From Mycolicibacterium septicum DSM 44393 (GTDB taxonomy: Bacteria; Actinomycetota; Actinomycetes; Mycobacteriales; Mycobacteriaceae): DNA of 64,000 nt. Shown piece by piece: positions 52,671 through 61,154 of the stretch. The stretch lies in NCBI RefSeq assembly GCF_000455325.1, contig NZ_HG322952.1, forward strand, positions 148,476 through 212,475. The letters are read 5' to 3'. A model generated the notes under the pieces. It did not search any database, was not told the origin of the DNA, and saw only the letters and a list, made by a program, of their open reading frames with translations. A program made the translations under genes and the position numbers. Positions within the stretch are counted from its first letter, which is position 1. The number at the start of each line of letters is the position of its first letter.

Positions 52671-54686
52671 ATGGGGTTGGCCTATCCGAACCTTTTGTCA
52701 CCGTTGGACCTCGGGTTCACCACGCTGCGCAACCGGGTGGTGATGGGCTCGATGCACACCGGTCTGGAGGACCGCGCCGGCGACACCGCGAAGCTGGCCG
52801 AGTACTTCGCCGAGCGGGCCCGCGGCGGCGTCGGGCTGATCATCACCGGCGGCTACGCACCGAACAAGACCGGCTGGCTGCTGCCCTTCGCCTCACAGCT
52901 CGTGTCCTCGTCAGAGGCACGGCGGCATCGCCGGATCACCGGCGCCGTACACGAGGCCGACGGCAAGATCCTGCTGCAGATCCTGCACGCCGGACGCTAT
53001 GCCTACCATCCACTTTCGGTGAGCGCGTCCGCGATCAAGGCCCCCATCAACCCATTCCGGCCACGCGCGCTGCGCGATGTCCAAGGCACCATCGACGACT
53101 TCGTCCGCTGCGCACTGCTGGCCCGCGAGGGCGGTTACGACGGTGTCGAGATCATGGGCAGCGAGGGCTATCTGCTCAACCAGTTCCTGGCACCGCGGAC
53201 CAACAAGCGCACCGACGCGTGGGGCGGCACCCCGGAGAAACGACGCCGCTTCCCGGTCGAGATCGTGCGCCGCGTGCGCGAGGCGGTGGGCTCCGATTTC
53301 ATCATCTGCTACCGGATGTCGATGGCGGATTACGTCGAGGACGGCCAGAGCTGGGACGAAATCGTCGCGCTGGCAACCGAAGTCGAGGCAGCCGGAGCGA
53401 CGATCGTCAACTCGGGATTCGGCTGGCACGAGGCACGCGTGCCCACGATCGTCACCTCGGTACCCAACAGCGCATTCGTCGACATCAGCAGCGCGCTGGC
53501 CGAGCACATCTCGATCCCGGTGGTGGCCTCCAACCGGATCAACATGCCGCAGACCGCCGAACAGACGCTGGCCGATACCCACGTGCAGTTGATCTCGATG
53601 GCCCGGCCCTTCCTCAGCGATCCGGACTGGGTGCTCAAGGCCGCCGAGGAGCGCGTCGACGAGATCAACACCTGCATCGCCTGCAATCAGGCCTGCCTCG
53701 ATCACGCCTTCGTGCACAAGAAGGTCTCGTGCCTGCTCAACCCGCGGGCCGGCCGGGAGACATCGCTGGTGCTCAGCCCGACGCGCCGGGCCCGGTCGGT
53801 GGCCGTCGTCGGCGCCGGACCGGCCGGGCTGTCCGCCGCGGTCAGTGCCGCCCAGCGCGGCCACCGGGTCACGCTGTTCGAGGCGGGGTCGGCGATCGGC
53901 GGCCAATTCGACCTGGCCAGAAGGATTCCCGGCAAGGAAGAGTTCAACCAGACCATCCGGTACTACACCACGATGCTGGACAAGCTCGAGGTCGACGTGC
54001 GGCTGGGGGTCCGGGCCGGGCTCGACGACCTGGCCGGTTTCGACGACGTGGTGCTGGCCAGCGGGGTTACTCCGCGGCTACCCGCCATTCCCGGCATCGA
54101 CCATCCGAAGGTCCTCACCTACGCGCAGGCCATCACCGGCGCGCCTGTGGGCAAGTCGGTGGCGGTGATCGGCGCGGGCGGAATAGGTTTCGATGTCAGC
54201 GAATTCCTGACGACCGACGAGTCACCGACGCTCAACCTCAAGGAATGGAAGGCGGAGTGGGGCGCGGCCGATCCGCAGGAAACGCGCGGAGCGCTCACCA
54301 CTCCCCTGCCCGCCCCGGCCGTCCGCGAGGTGTACCTGCTGCAGCGCACCAAGGGCGCACAGGGCCGCAACCTCGGCAAGACCAGCGGCTGGGTGCACCG
54401 GGCCTCGCTGAAAGCCAAAGGGGTACATCAACTTTCCGAGGTGAACTACGAGCTCATCGATGACGAGGGGCTGCACATCAGCTTCGGCTCCGAACACCGC
54501 GATCGGCGGGTGCTCCCCGTCGACAACGTGGTGATCTGCGCCGGGCAGGAGTCGGTCCGCGATCTTGAGGATGCGTTGCGCGGCGCCGGCATCGAGCCCC
54601 ACATCATCGGAGGCGCCGCTGTGGCAGCCGAACTCGACGCGAAGCGGGCGATCCGTCAGGGCACCGAGTTGGCCGCTCGCCTGTAG
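52671..54686 (+). CDS. fadH: 2,4-dienoyl-CoA reductase-type NADH:flavin oxidoreductase FadH
   Basis: 671 residues, Rv1175c type. N-terminal OYE-like TIM barrel (about 1-350; GVGLIITGGYAPN, ILHAGRYAYHPL). The 4Fe-4S motif is CIACNQACLDHAFVHKKVSC. Then FAD- and NAD(P)-binding domains (VAVVGAGPAGLSAAVSAA, VAVIGAGGIGFDVSEFL). Reduces dienoyl-CoA intermediates in the oxidation of unsaturated fatty acids; a sterol-linked role is possible given the KstR-like site. The start is set by TACTCT and by the family start MGLAYPNL; an ATG at 52635 was rejected. Confidence 0.88.
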   Translation: MGLAYPNLLSPLDLGFTTLRNRVVMGSMHTGLEDRAGDTAKLAEYFAERARGGVGLIITGGYAPNKTGWLLPFASQLVSSSEARRHRRITGAVHEADGKILLQILHAGRYAYHPLSVSASAIKAPINPFRPRALRDVQGTIDDFVRCALLAREGGYDGVEIMGSEGYLLNQFLAPRTNKRTDAWGGTPEKRRRFPVEIVRRVREAVGSDFIICYRMSMADYVEDGQSWDEIVALATEVEAAGATIVNSGFGWHEARVPTIVTSVPNSAFVDISSALAEHISIPVVASNRINMPQTAEQTLADTHVQLISMARPFLSDPDWVLKAAEERVDEINTCIACNQACLDHAFVHKKVSCLLNPRAGRETSLVLSPTRRARSVAVVGAGPAGLSAAVSAAQRGHRVTLFEAGSAIGGQFDLARRIPGKEEFNQTIRYYTTMLDKLEVDVRLGVRAGLDDLAGFDDVVLASGVTPRLPAIPGIDHPKVLTYAQAITGAPVGKSVAVIGAGGIGFDVSEFLTTDESPTLNLKEWKAEWGAADPQETRGALTTPLPAPAVREVYLLQRTKGAQGRNLGKTSGWVHRASLKAKGVHQLSEVNYELIDDEGLHISFGSEHRDRRVLPVDNVVICAGQESVRDLEDALRGAGIEPHIIGGAAVAAELDAKRAIRQGTELAARL

Positions 54687-54692
54687 TCCACC

Positions 54693-54763
54693 TGCACCGC
54701 GAGCGACCGCGTCTGTACGGAGACACGCCGTATTTCTCGGCATTTTGCGGTCGCTCACGGTGC
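54693..54763. repeat. Palindromic repeat element, copy 1
   Basis: Outer arms CACCGCGAGCGACCGC and GCGGTCGCTCACGGTG pair at 15 of 16 positions around a 35-nt core with GTCTGTACG and ACACGCCG. It lies between the convergent fadH and yceI stops and may act as a terminator. A related, inverted copy is at 55424-55493. Confidence 0.7.
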
Positions 54764-54768
54764 GGGCA

Positions 54769-55317
54769 TCAGGCCTGCTTGAGGGCTTCGATCTCCAGGG
54801 TGACGGTGATCTTGTCGCCGACGACGGTGCCGCCGGTCTCCAGCGGCATGTCGATGTCGATGCCGAAGTCCTTGCGGTTCAACACCACCGAGGCTTCGAA
54901 CCCGGCGACAGCGCCCTGGCCCATGCCGGGGTTCACACCGTTGTACTCGAGCTTGAGCGAAACCGGCTTGGTCACACCCTTGAGCGTGAAGTCGCCGTCG
55001 ACGACGTAGTCGTCGCCATCGGGGCGCACGGCGGTCGAGACGAAGGTGGCGGTCGGGTAGTGCTCGGCGTCGAAGAAGTCTGCGGAGCGCACGTGGGCGT
55101 CGCGCTGCTCGTTGCGGGTGTTGATCGAGTTGACGTCGATGGTGGCGCTGACCGACGGGGTGCCATCCTCGGCAACGGTGACGGCGCCGCTGAACGTCTC
55201 GAAGCTGCCACGGACCTTGCTCACCATCAGGTGGCGGACCGAAAAGTTGATCGACGAATGGACCGGGTCGATGGCCCAGGTGCCTGCGGTCAGGTCGGTG
55301 GCTACTGCGACGGTCAT
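54769..55317 (-). CDS. YceI-family lipid-binding protein
   Basis: 182 residues. A single YceI lipocalin-like barrel: GTWAIDPVHSSINFSVRHLMVSKVRG, then DFFDAEHYPTATFVSTAV and LTLKGVTKPV-type FTLKGVTKPVSLKLEY. No signal peptide, so it is predicted cytosolic. Family members bind polyisoprenoids or amides in a hydrophobic pocket; the ligand is unknown here. AAGGAG lies 6 nt before ATG 55317. The gene is bracketed by two inverted copies of a palindromic repeat. Confidence 0.87.
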   Translation of the reverse strand: MTVAVATDLTAGTWAIDPVHSSINFSVRHLMVSKVRGSFETFSGAVTVAEDGTPSVSATIDVNSINTRNEQRDAHVRSADFFDAEHYPTATFVSTAVRPDGDDYVVDGDFTLKGVTKPVSLKLEYNGVNPGMGQGAVAGFEASVVLNRKDFGIDIDMPLETGGTVVGDKITVTLEIEALKQA

Positions 55318-55423
55318 GATGTCTCCTTGGTTCGAGAGCCGGTCGGTCCGGCACCTTCACCAAGCACTAACCGGACTGTGGTCCGATTCAATTCCCGAAA
55401 TTCAGAATTTTTCTCTGTCACAG

Positions 55424-55493
55424 CTCCGCGAGCGACCGCTCAGGTACGCAAAATGCGGCGTGTCGGCGTACAGACACGGTCGCTCGCGGTGCA
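55424..55493. repeat. Palindromic repeat element, copy 2 (inverted)
   Basis: Outer arms CCGCGAGCGACCG and CGGTCGCTCGCGG pair perfectly. On the minus strand it reads TGCACCGCGAGCGACCG then GTCTGTACG and GACACGCCGCATTTTGCG, nearly the same as copy 1. It sits between the fbiC stop and the yceI promoter. Confidence 0.7.
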
Positions 55494-55550
55494 GAGGGGC
55501 TACTTCTGGTGCAGAAGGGCAGAGGGGCTACTTCTTATGCCTTCTTATGC
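55491..55550. repeat. Short tandem duplications at the fbiC 3' end
   Basis: GCAGAGGGGCTACTTCT occurs at 55491-55507 and 55519-55535 (28-bp period). CTTCTTATGC is repeated directly at 55531-55550 and contains the fbiC stop codon. Looks like replication slippage. Confidence 0.7.
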
Positions 55551-58136
55551 CGCCAGGGGCGAGTAGTCAGTGGTGCGCTGACGGGCGGGGCGGCCGATGC
55601 CCTCGGCGATCGCCACGAGTTCGGCCACGGTCTTGGCCGAGCCGTTCTCCGAGCCGGCCATCCGGGAGATGGTCTCCTCCATCAACGTGCCGCCCAGATC
55701 GTTGGCACCGCCGCGCAGCATCACCTGCGTGCGCTCGATGCCGAGCTTGACCCAGCTGGTCTGAATCGACGGGATCCGGCCGTGCAACATGATCCGGGCC
55801 AACGCGTGTACGGCCCGGTTGTCACGGTGCGTCGGCCCGGGACGCGCGCCCCCGGCCAGGTACAGCGGCGAGGACTGGTGCACGAACGGCAGCGGCACGA
55901 ATTCGGTGAATCCGCCGGTCTTGTCCTGGATGCCGCGCAGCACGTTGAGGTGCCCGACCCAGTGCTTGGGGGTGTCCACGTGGCCGTACATCATCGTCGA
56001 CGACGAGCGCAGGCCCACCTCGTGCGCGGTGGTCACCACGTTGATCCATTCCGACGTCGGCAGCTTGCCCTTGGTGAGCACCCAGCGCACCTCGTCGTCG
56101 AGGATCTCGGCGGCCGTGCCCGGAATGGTGTCCAGACCGGCCTCGCGCAGGCTGGTCAGCCATTCCCGGACGGACAGCCCGCTGCGGGTCACGCCGTTCG
56201 CGATCTCCATCGGGCTGAACGCGTGCACGTGCATCGACGGAACCCGCGCCTTGACGGCCCGCACCAGATCGGCGTACCCGGTGACCGGAAGCTCGGGGTC
56301 GATGCCGCCCTGCATGCAGACCTCGGTGGCACCGGCGACATGGGCCTCCCAGGCGCGGTCGGCCACCTCGTCGGTGGATAGCGAGTACGCGTCGGCGTCG
56401 CCCTTGCGCTGCGCGAACGCGCAGAACCGGCAGCCGGTGTAGCAGATGTTGGTGAAGTTGATATTGCGGTTGACCACGAACGTGACGTCATCCCCGACGA
56501 CATCGCGGCGCAACGAATCCGCCAGTGCGGTAACGGCTTCCAGCGCCGGACCGTCCGCGGTGGCCAGCGCGAGATACTCGTCGTCGCTGCAGCCGCCCGG
56601 ATCGCGTTCGGCGGAGCGCAAGGCGGCCAGCACATCGGTGTCGATGCGTTCGGGCGCGCGGGCCGCCAGCTCGTGCACCTTGGCGCGGATCGACTCCCAG
56701 TCGCCGAATGCACTGTCCAGGTCGCTGCGGGTCTCGGTGAGCCGGCCCTCGGAGTCGATCGCGGAGTGCAGATCGATACGGCCCAGCGATTCGGACGCCT
56801 CGTCGGGTTCCTGCCATGGGCGTCCGACCGGGTTGACGTCGAGCGCGAACCCGGTGTCGGGATCGGCCAGCGCGTCCACATGCCCACGCACCCGCGGGTC
56901 GATCCAGGCCGCACCCGCCTGCACGTACTGGGGTTGGGCAGTCAGCCGCTGGACCAGGTCGTAGCCGGCCTCGGCGGTCACGTCGGCCAGATCCTCCAGC
57001 GCCGGCCAGGGCCGCTCGGGGTTGACGTGATCGGGGGTCAGCGGTGAGACGCCGCCCCAGTCGTCGACGCCGGCACCGATGAGGGCCAGGCATTCGTCCC
57101 GCGAGACCAGATTGGGCGGAGCCTGGATACGCATCTTCGGCCCCAGCACCAGACGCGTCACCGCGATTGTCGCCAGGAAGTCGTCGATCCCCGCATCCGG
57201 GGTCGACGCCATCGCGGTGTGGTCCTTGGCCCGGAAGTTCTGCACGATCACTTCTTGAACGTGTCCGAATTCCTTGTGGGACTTGCGGATCGCATGCATG
57301 GTCTCGGCCCGCTCGGTCAGCGTCTCGCCGATACCGACCAGCAAGCCGGTCGTGAACGGGATCGACAACCGGCCGGCGTCGTCCAGCGTGCGCAACCGCA
57401 CCGCGGGATCCTTGTCCGGGCTGCCGTAGTGGGCCTCGCCCTTGACCTCGAACAAGCGCCGCGACGTGGTCTCCAGCATCATGCCCATCGACGGTGCGAC
57501 GGGCTTCAGTCGCGACAGCTCCGACCAGCTCATCACGCCCGGATTCAGATGCGGCAGCAGGCCGGTCTCCTCCAGCACCCGGATGGCCATGGCCCGCACG
57601 TAGTCCAACGTGGAGTCGTAGCCGCGCTCGTCGAGCCACTGCCGGGCCTCGTCCCAGCGGTCCTCGGGGCGGTCACCGAGGGTGAACAGCGCTTCCTTGC
57701 AACCCAGCTCGGCACCGCGGCGCGCGACGTCGAGAATTTCGTCGGGCTCCATGTACATGCCCATGCCCTGTGCGCGCAGCTTGCCGGGCACGGTGACAAA
57801 AGTGCAGTAATGGCAGGTGTCGCGGCACAGGTGTGTCACCGGAATGAACACCTTGCGCGAGTAACTGACCGGCAGCCGGTCATTCGCTCCACGCCGGCCC
57901 GCCGATTCGAGCCCGGCGTCACGCACCCGGGCGGCGCTGGCACACAGATCAGCCAGATCTTCGCCGCGGGCCGTCAACGCGATGGCGGCCTCGTCGACGT
58001 TGAGGGTCACGCCGTCGCGGGCCCGGCGCAATACCCGCCGCAGGGCGGCCGAAGTCGTCGGCGCGCTGGGCACCGTGGATTTCGGTGGGACGGCCGGGGT
58101 GGGCAGATCGGCGCCGTGCTGGGGGTTCAGAGCCAC
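55545..58136 (-). CDS. fbiC: FO synthase FbiC (CofG-CofH fusion)
   Basis: Makes 7,8-didemethyl-8-hydroxy-5-deazariboflavin, the chromophore of F420, from tyrosine and a ribitylaminopyrimidine. 863 residues from GTG 58136. Two radical-SAM domains: the CofG-like N-terminal half with CRDTCHYC and the CofH-like C-terminal half with CYTGCRFC (both Cx3Cx2C). The start chosen gives an N-terminus comparable to the 856-residue M. tuberculosis protein; the frame is open to 58262. Matches Rv1173. Confidence 0.93.
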   Translation of the reverse strand: MALNPQHGADLPTPAVPPKSTVPSAPTTSAALRRVLRRARDGVTLNVDEAAIALTARGEDLADLCASAARVRDAGLESAGRRGANDRLPVSYSRKVFIPVTHLCRDTCHYCTFVTVPGKLRAQGMGMYMEPDEILDVARRGAELGCKEALFTLGDRPEDRWDEARQWLDERGYDSTLDYVRAMAIRVLEETGLLPHLNPGVMSWSELSRLKPVAPSMGMMLETTSRRLFEVKGEAHYGSPDKDPAVRLRTLDDAGRLSIPFTTGLLVGIGETLTERAETMHAIRKSHKEFGHVQEVIVQNFRAKDHTAMASTPDAGIDDFLATIAVTRLVLGPKMRIQAPPNLVSRDECLALIGAGVDDWGGVSPLTPDHVNPERPWPALEDLADVTAEAGYDLVQRLTAQPQYVQAGAAWIDPRVRGHVDALADPDTGFALDVNPVGRPWQEPDEASESLGRIDLHSAIDSEGRLTETRSDLDSAFGDWESIRAKVHELAARAPERIDTDVLAALRSAERDPGGCSDDEYLALATADGPALEAVTALADSLRRDVVGDDVTFVVNRNINFTNICYTGCRFCAFAQRKGDADAYSLSTDEVADRAWEAHVAGATEVCMQGGIDPELPVTGYADLVRAVKARVPSMHVHAFSPMEIANGVTRSGLSVREWLTSLREAGLDTIPGTAAEILDDEVRWVLTKGKLPTSEWINVVTTAHEVGLRSSSTMMYGHVDTPKHWVGHLNVLRGIQDKTGGFTEFVPLPFVHQSSPLYLAGGARPGPTHRDNRAVHALARIMLHGRIPSIQTSWVKLGIERTQVMLRGGANDLGGTLMEETISRMAGSENGSAKTVAELVAIAEGIGRPARQRTTDYSPLAA

Positions 58137-58338
58137 TCCCGTGTAACCCCGTCGTTGTGCACAATCATCCACGCGTCTCACATTCTGAAACCAATGCGCC
58201 CGGCATACCGGCCACGATAGACCCAGCGTGTCAGCACGGTGTGAGGCCCTTAGTGGACACACAACTTAAAGAAGCGACCAACGGGCTACCGACCACGTAA
58301 GTTGTTCCCGTCGGGAAGGGGATACCGGAGGAGTCGTG

Positions 58339-59658
58339 ATGTCTACAAGTGTTCGTTCGTATCTGGTCGCGGGAGCCGCCGCGGCGACAGCCACAGCCAT
58401 CGCCCTCACCCCGGTACAAGCAGCTCCTGCTGATATCGCCGTCCCCGCACACCCGACCTCCACCCAGCCGCAGCTGACCCAGGCCATGGTCGACCTGCTC
58501 GCCGCGGCCAGCCGGATGACGGCTGCGGTGGCCCCGAAGCTGCCCGACCAGACAGGTGCCGCCCCGGCACTGGGGGTCGCTCCGTCGGGTGCCGTCACGA
58601 CCGGTGCCACGGCTGCGCCCACCGCGATCGCGATCGCACCCAACCTGGCCAACACCATCGACCAGGTCTATGTGACGGTCGAGCCCTGGGTGCAGTGGGG
58701 ATTCGAAGTCGGCGCATACGCACTCGGATGGATTCCCTGGGTCGGCGGATGGGCCGGCGGCCTGCTGATGGACGCCTACAACTTCGGCCAATCCCTCGTC
58801 GCCAGCGGCGTCTTCAACTTCACCGACTGGTTGCGCGGTGACGGCGGCATCATCCAGAACCTCGCCGACTTCGGCGTGGATGCCGTCCTGGCCGTCGCCT
58901 GGCTGGGCATCGACGTCGTCGGCACATTCATCCCGTTGCCCCCGATCCCACTGCCGCCGCGTCCGCCGCTGCAGGGACCGTTCCTGGCCAGCACGCTCGC
59001 CGCACCGACAGCAGCCCTCGAAGGCGCCGTCCAGAACCCGCTCACCCACCTGACCGATGCGATCACCAAGGCTCGCGACGACTTCGCCACGGCGGTCAAG
59101 TCGCTGACCGAGGGAACCGGCCTCGCGGCCCTCACCGACCGGCTCAAGGCGCAGGCGGCGGCCGATGGAGAGAATCCGATCACCGAGCTCGTCGGAAGCA
59201 CGGTCGAAAAAGCCGAAAAGGCCATCGAAGGCACCATCGCGACCACCAAGGAAGCATCGGAGCACCTCACCAACGGCCTGGACGAGACCACCAAGACCGT
59301 CTCGAACGACGCCGAACCGCAGGAGATCACGACCGCACAGAGCGACGACGTCAGCGTCGTCCCCAAGTCGGTGCGCCAGTCGCTGCGGAAGGCTCAGGAC
59401 GCAACCGCGGTCGACACGACAGAAGCGGCCGACAAGGCACCGGGCCGCGCCGTCGTCTCAAGCAAACAGGGCATCCGCTCTGCTGTCGACAAATCGGCGG
59501 CGGGTGTGAAGAAAGCCGCGGACGACACCCGTGAGGCGGTCAAGAACGCCGTCAAGAACGTGGCGCCGAAGCCCAAGGTCAAGAAGGAAAAGACCGTGTC
59601 GTCCAAGGATTCCCAGCAGTCCAAGGACAACAGCAAGTCGGACAACGACAAGAAGTAG
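58339..59658 (+). CDS. Exported mycobacterial protein with Lys/Ser-rich tail
   Basis: 439 residues; GGAGGAG 6 nt before ATG 58339 (a GTG at 58336 adds one residue). Sec signal MSTSVRSYLVAGAAAATATA to about VQA. The central region (about 110-210) is aromatic and hydrophobic (VQWGFEVGAYALGWIPWVGG, DWLRGDGGIIQNLADFGVDA) and ends in PLPPIPLPPRPP. This segment resembles, from memory, stretches found in mycobacterial exported and PE-associated proteins. The final 100 residues are Ala/Lys-rich. M. tuberculosis has PE12 at the matching place. Function unknown. Confidence 0.75.
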   Translation: MSTSVRSYLVAGAAAATATAIALTPVQAAPADIAVPAHPTSTQPQLTQAMVDLLAAASRMTAAVAPKLPDQTGAAPALGVAPSGAVTTGATAAPTAIAIAPNLANTIDQVYVTVEPWVQWGFEVGAYALGWIPWVGGWAGGLLMDAYNFGQSLVASGVFNFTDWLRGDGGIIQNLADFGVDAVLAVAWLGIDVVGTFIPLPPIPLPPRPPLQGPFLASTLAAPTAALEGAVQNPLTHLTDAITKARDDFATAVKSLTEGTGLAALTDRLKAQAAADGENPITELVGSTVEKAEKAIEGTIATTKEASEHLTNGLDETTKTVSNDAEPQEITTAQSDDVSVVPKSVRQSLRKAQDATAVDTTEAADKAPGRAVVSSKQGIRSAVDKSAAGVKKAADDTREAVKNAVKNVAPKPKVKKEKTVSSKDSQQSKDNSKSDNDKK

Positions 59659-60015
59659 TCAGCGGCGGTAACTCAGTCGCAGCATCGCCGCCGGTGGTAA
59701 CGCGCCGGCGGCGATGAATATCAGCGAGCCGTAGGCCATCACGCCTCGGCCGGCGAAAATGATGTCTCCGCCCGGGCCGCCGAAGGTCATCGCCACGACG
59801 GTGGCCAGCCAGGTCCACAACGGCAGCGCAGCCATCCGCATGGAATCGGTCCAGTACATGGCCGCCCACACGAGGGCGGTGTTGACCGCTCCGGCCACCA
59901 ACGCACTCACCGGAAACGGGATCGACCCAACATATGACGGCAGCAGCAATGCGCCTACGACGGCCGAGATGACGCCGTCAACCGCGAGGAGTGCCAGGAC
60001 GACGCGACCCAGCAC
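59659..60015 (-). CDS. Small membrane protein (Rv1171-like position)
   Basis: 118 residues from GTG 60015 (VLGRVVLALLAVDG). Four membrane helices: VVLALLAVDGVISAVVGALL, VSALVAGAVNTALVWAAMYW, LWTWLATVVAMTFG and VMAYGSLIFIAAGALPPAAM. No ribosome site is visible at 60015; it may be translated by coupling to the small upstream frame ending at 60033. The open frame reaches 60168 with Arg-rich, unlikely sequence. Its place between the exported protein and mshB fits Rv1171. Function unknown. Confidence 0.6.
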   Translation of the reverse strand: MLGRVVLALLAVDGVISAVVGALLLPSYVGSIPFPVSALVAGAVNTALVWAAMYWTDSMRMAALPLWTWLATVVAMTFGGPGGDIIFAGRGVMAYGSLIFIAAGALPPAAMLRLSYRR

Positions 60016-60032
60016 AAGGTCTGAGGGCGGGG

Positions 60033-60140
60033 TCAGGTCGGGATGCTGTCGAGCAGACCGACAAGCGAACCCACCACCCACTGGAAGTTGTCCGCGCGGT
60101 CCTGCCAGTGCTGCAGGTTCGGATCCAGATCGGGGTCCAT
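60033..60140 (-). CDS. Possible 35-residue leader or small protein
   Basis: ATG 60140 with AAGGGAC 5 nt upstream begins MDPDLDPNLQHWQDRADNFQ and ends DSIPT at TGA 60033. Acidic start, then a short hydrophobic segment (WVVGSLVGLL). It stops 17 nt before the start of the membrane-protein gene and may couple its translation. Alternatively the two are one gene split by a frameshift. Confidence 0.4.
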   Translation of the reverse strand: MDPDLDPNLQHWQDRADNFQWVVGSLVGLLDSIPT

Positions 60141-60193
60141 GAATGTCCCTTCGACGCCTCTGATTCACCGGAGCTTACCGCGTCCAGTTTTGG

Positions 60194-61051
60194 CTATTGC
60201 AGATTCAGTCCGTGCAGCAGGTCGGTTTCCCACCCACGCGCATCCCGCTCCCCCGGGTTGCCCGACACCAGCACGTAGTGCTCCTCGCCCAACAGCGGCA
60301 GGGCAAGGTTGTTGGACAGCGCGAACACGCCTCCGTCGGGGGCGACGGTGACCTGGGTGGCGTGGGCGCGCATCGCGGCGACCTTGGCGGGCAGCTGCGC
60401 GGTGGCGTCGACGACCGCATCGATCTGATCGTCGGCGTACCCGAACGGAACATCCCCCACGTCGATCCGGATCCAGTCCTCGGGTACGTCCTGCAGACCC
60501 TTGAGCCCGGCCCGCATCGCGGTGCTCGCCATGACCGTCCAATAGAACTTGGGGACGTCCCAGCCGGCGGCCGCGACGGCCGCGGTGGTGACGCGGTGCG
60601 CCTGCTTGTGATCGGGGTGCCCGTACCCGCCATCGGGGTCGTAGGTGACGACGACGTGCGGTCGCAGGTTCTCGATGATCTGCACCAGTTCGCCGACCGC
60701 CTCGCCGAAGTCGGCGTCGATGAAGCGCTGTTGCTTGCGCGCCGGTGAACCTTCCATGCCCGAGTCGCGCCACCGACCGGGGCCGCCGAGGAACTGCGGT
60801 GCGCCGATGCCGAGCGCGCTCAGCGCCTTGGTCAGCTCGCTGATCCGGTATCCGCCGAGTTGATCGGCGTGGTCGACGGCCAACTGCGCGTAGCGGTCAC
60901 CGATGACCTCACCCTCCTCGCCGAGGGTGCACGTCACCACATGCACGTCGGCCCCGAGCGCGGCGTAATGCGCGATCGTGGCACCCGTGGTGAGGGTTTC
61001 GTCGTCCGGATGGGCGTGGACGAACAGCAGGCGGGGCGTTTCGCTGGGCAT
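60194..61051 (-). CDS. mshB: Mycothiol deacetylase MshB
   Basis: Zinc deacetylase removing the acetyl group from GlcNAc-Ins in mycothiol synthesis. 285 residues from ATG 61051 (MPSETPRLLFVHAHPDDE). Zinc ligands are seen in AHPDDE and in GYGHPDHKQAH. GGRWRDSGMEGSPA-type segment and TYDPDGGYGHPD are typical. TATCGT lies 8 nt upstream. The open frame to 61147 overlaps the divergent ClC promoter region and was rejected. Matches Rv1170. Confidence 0.93.
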   Translation of the reverse strand: MPSETPRLLFVHAHPDDETLTTGATIAHYAALGADVHVVTCTLGEEGEVIGDRYAQLAVDHADQLGGYRISELTKALSALGIGAPQFLGGPGRWRDSGMEGSPARKQQRFIDADFGEAVGELVQIIENLRPHVVVTYDPDGGYGHPDHKQAHRVTTAAVAAAGWDVPKFYWTVMASTAMRAGLKGLQDVPEDWIRIDVGDVPFGYADDQIDAVVDATAQLPAKVAAMRAHATQVTVAPDGGVFALSNNLALPLLGEEHYVLVSGNPGERDARGWETDLLHGLNLQ

Positions 61052-61142
61052 CGTGAGCGACGATAGCCGTGCATCGTCGGCCGCGCCGTAAGACCCGCTC
61101 CACCAGCGTTTCCACAACGCTGACGAATCCGCGTATCCCGCA

Positions 61143-61148
61143 TACATT
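61143..61148 (+). promoter_or_regulatory. Candidate leaderless -10 for the ClC gene (TACATT)
   Basis: TACATT ends 6 nt before GTG 61155. Confidence 0.5.
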
Positions 61149-61154
61149 CACGGA

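Noticed and set aside
55491..55550. CRISPR-like repeats
   Set aside because: Only two copies, spacing shorter than the repeat, no cas genes; fits slippage duplication.
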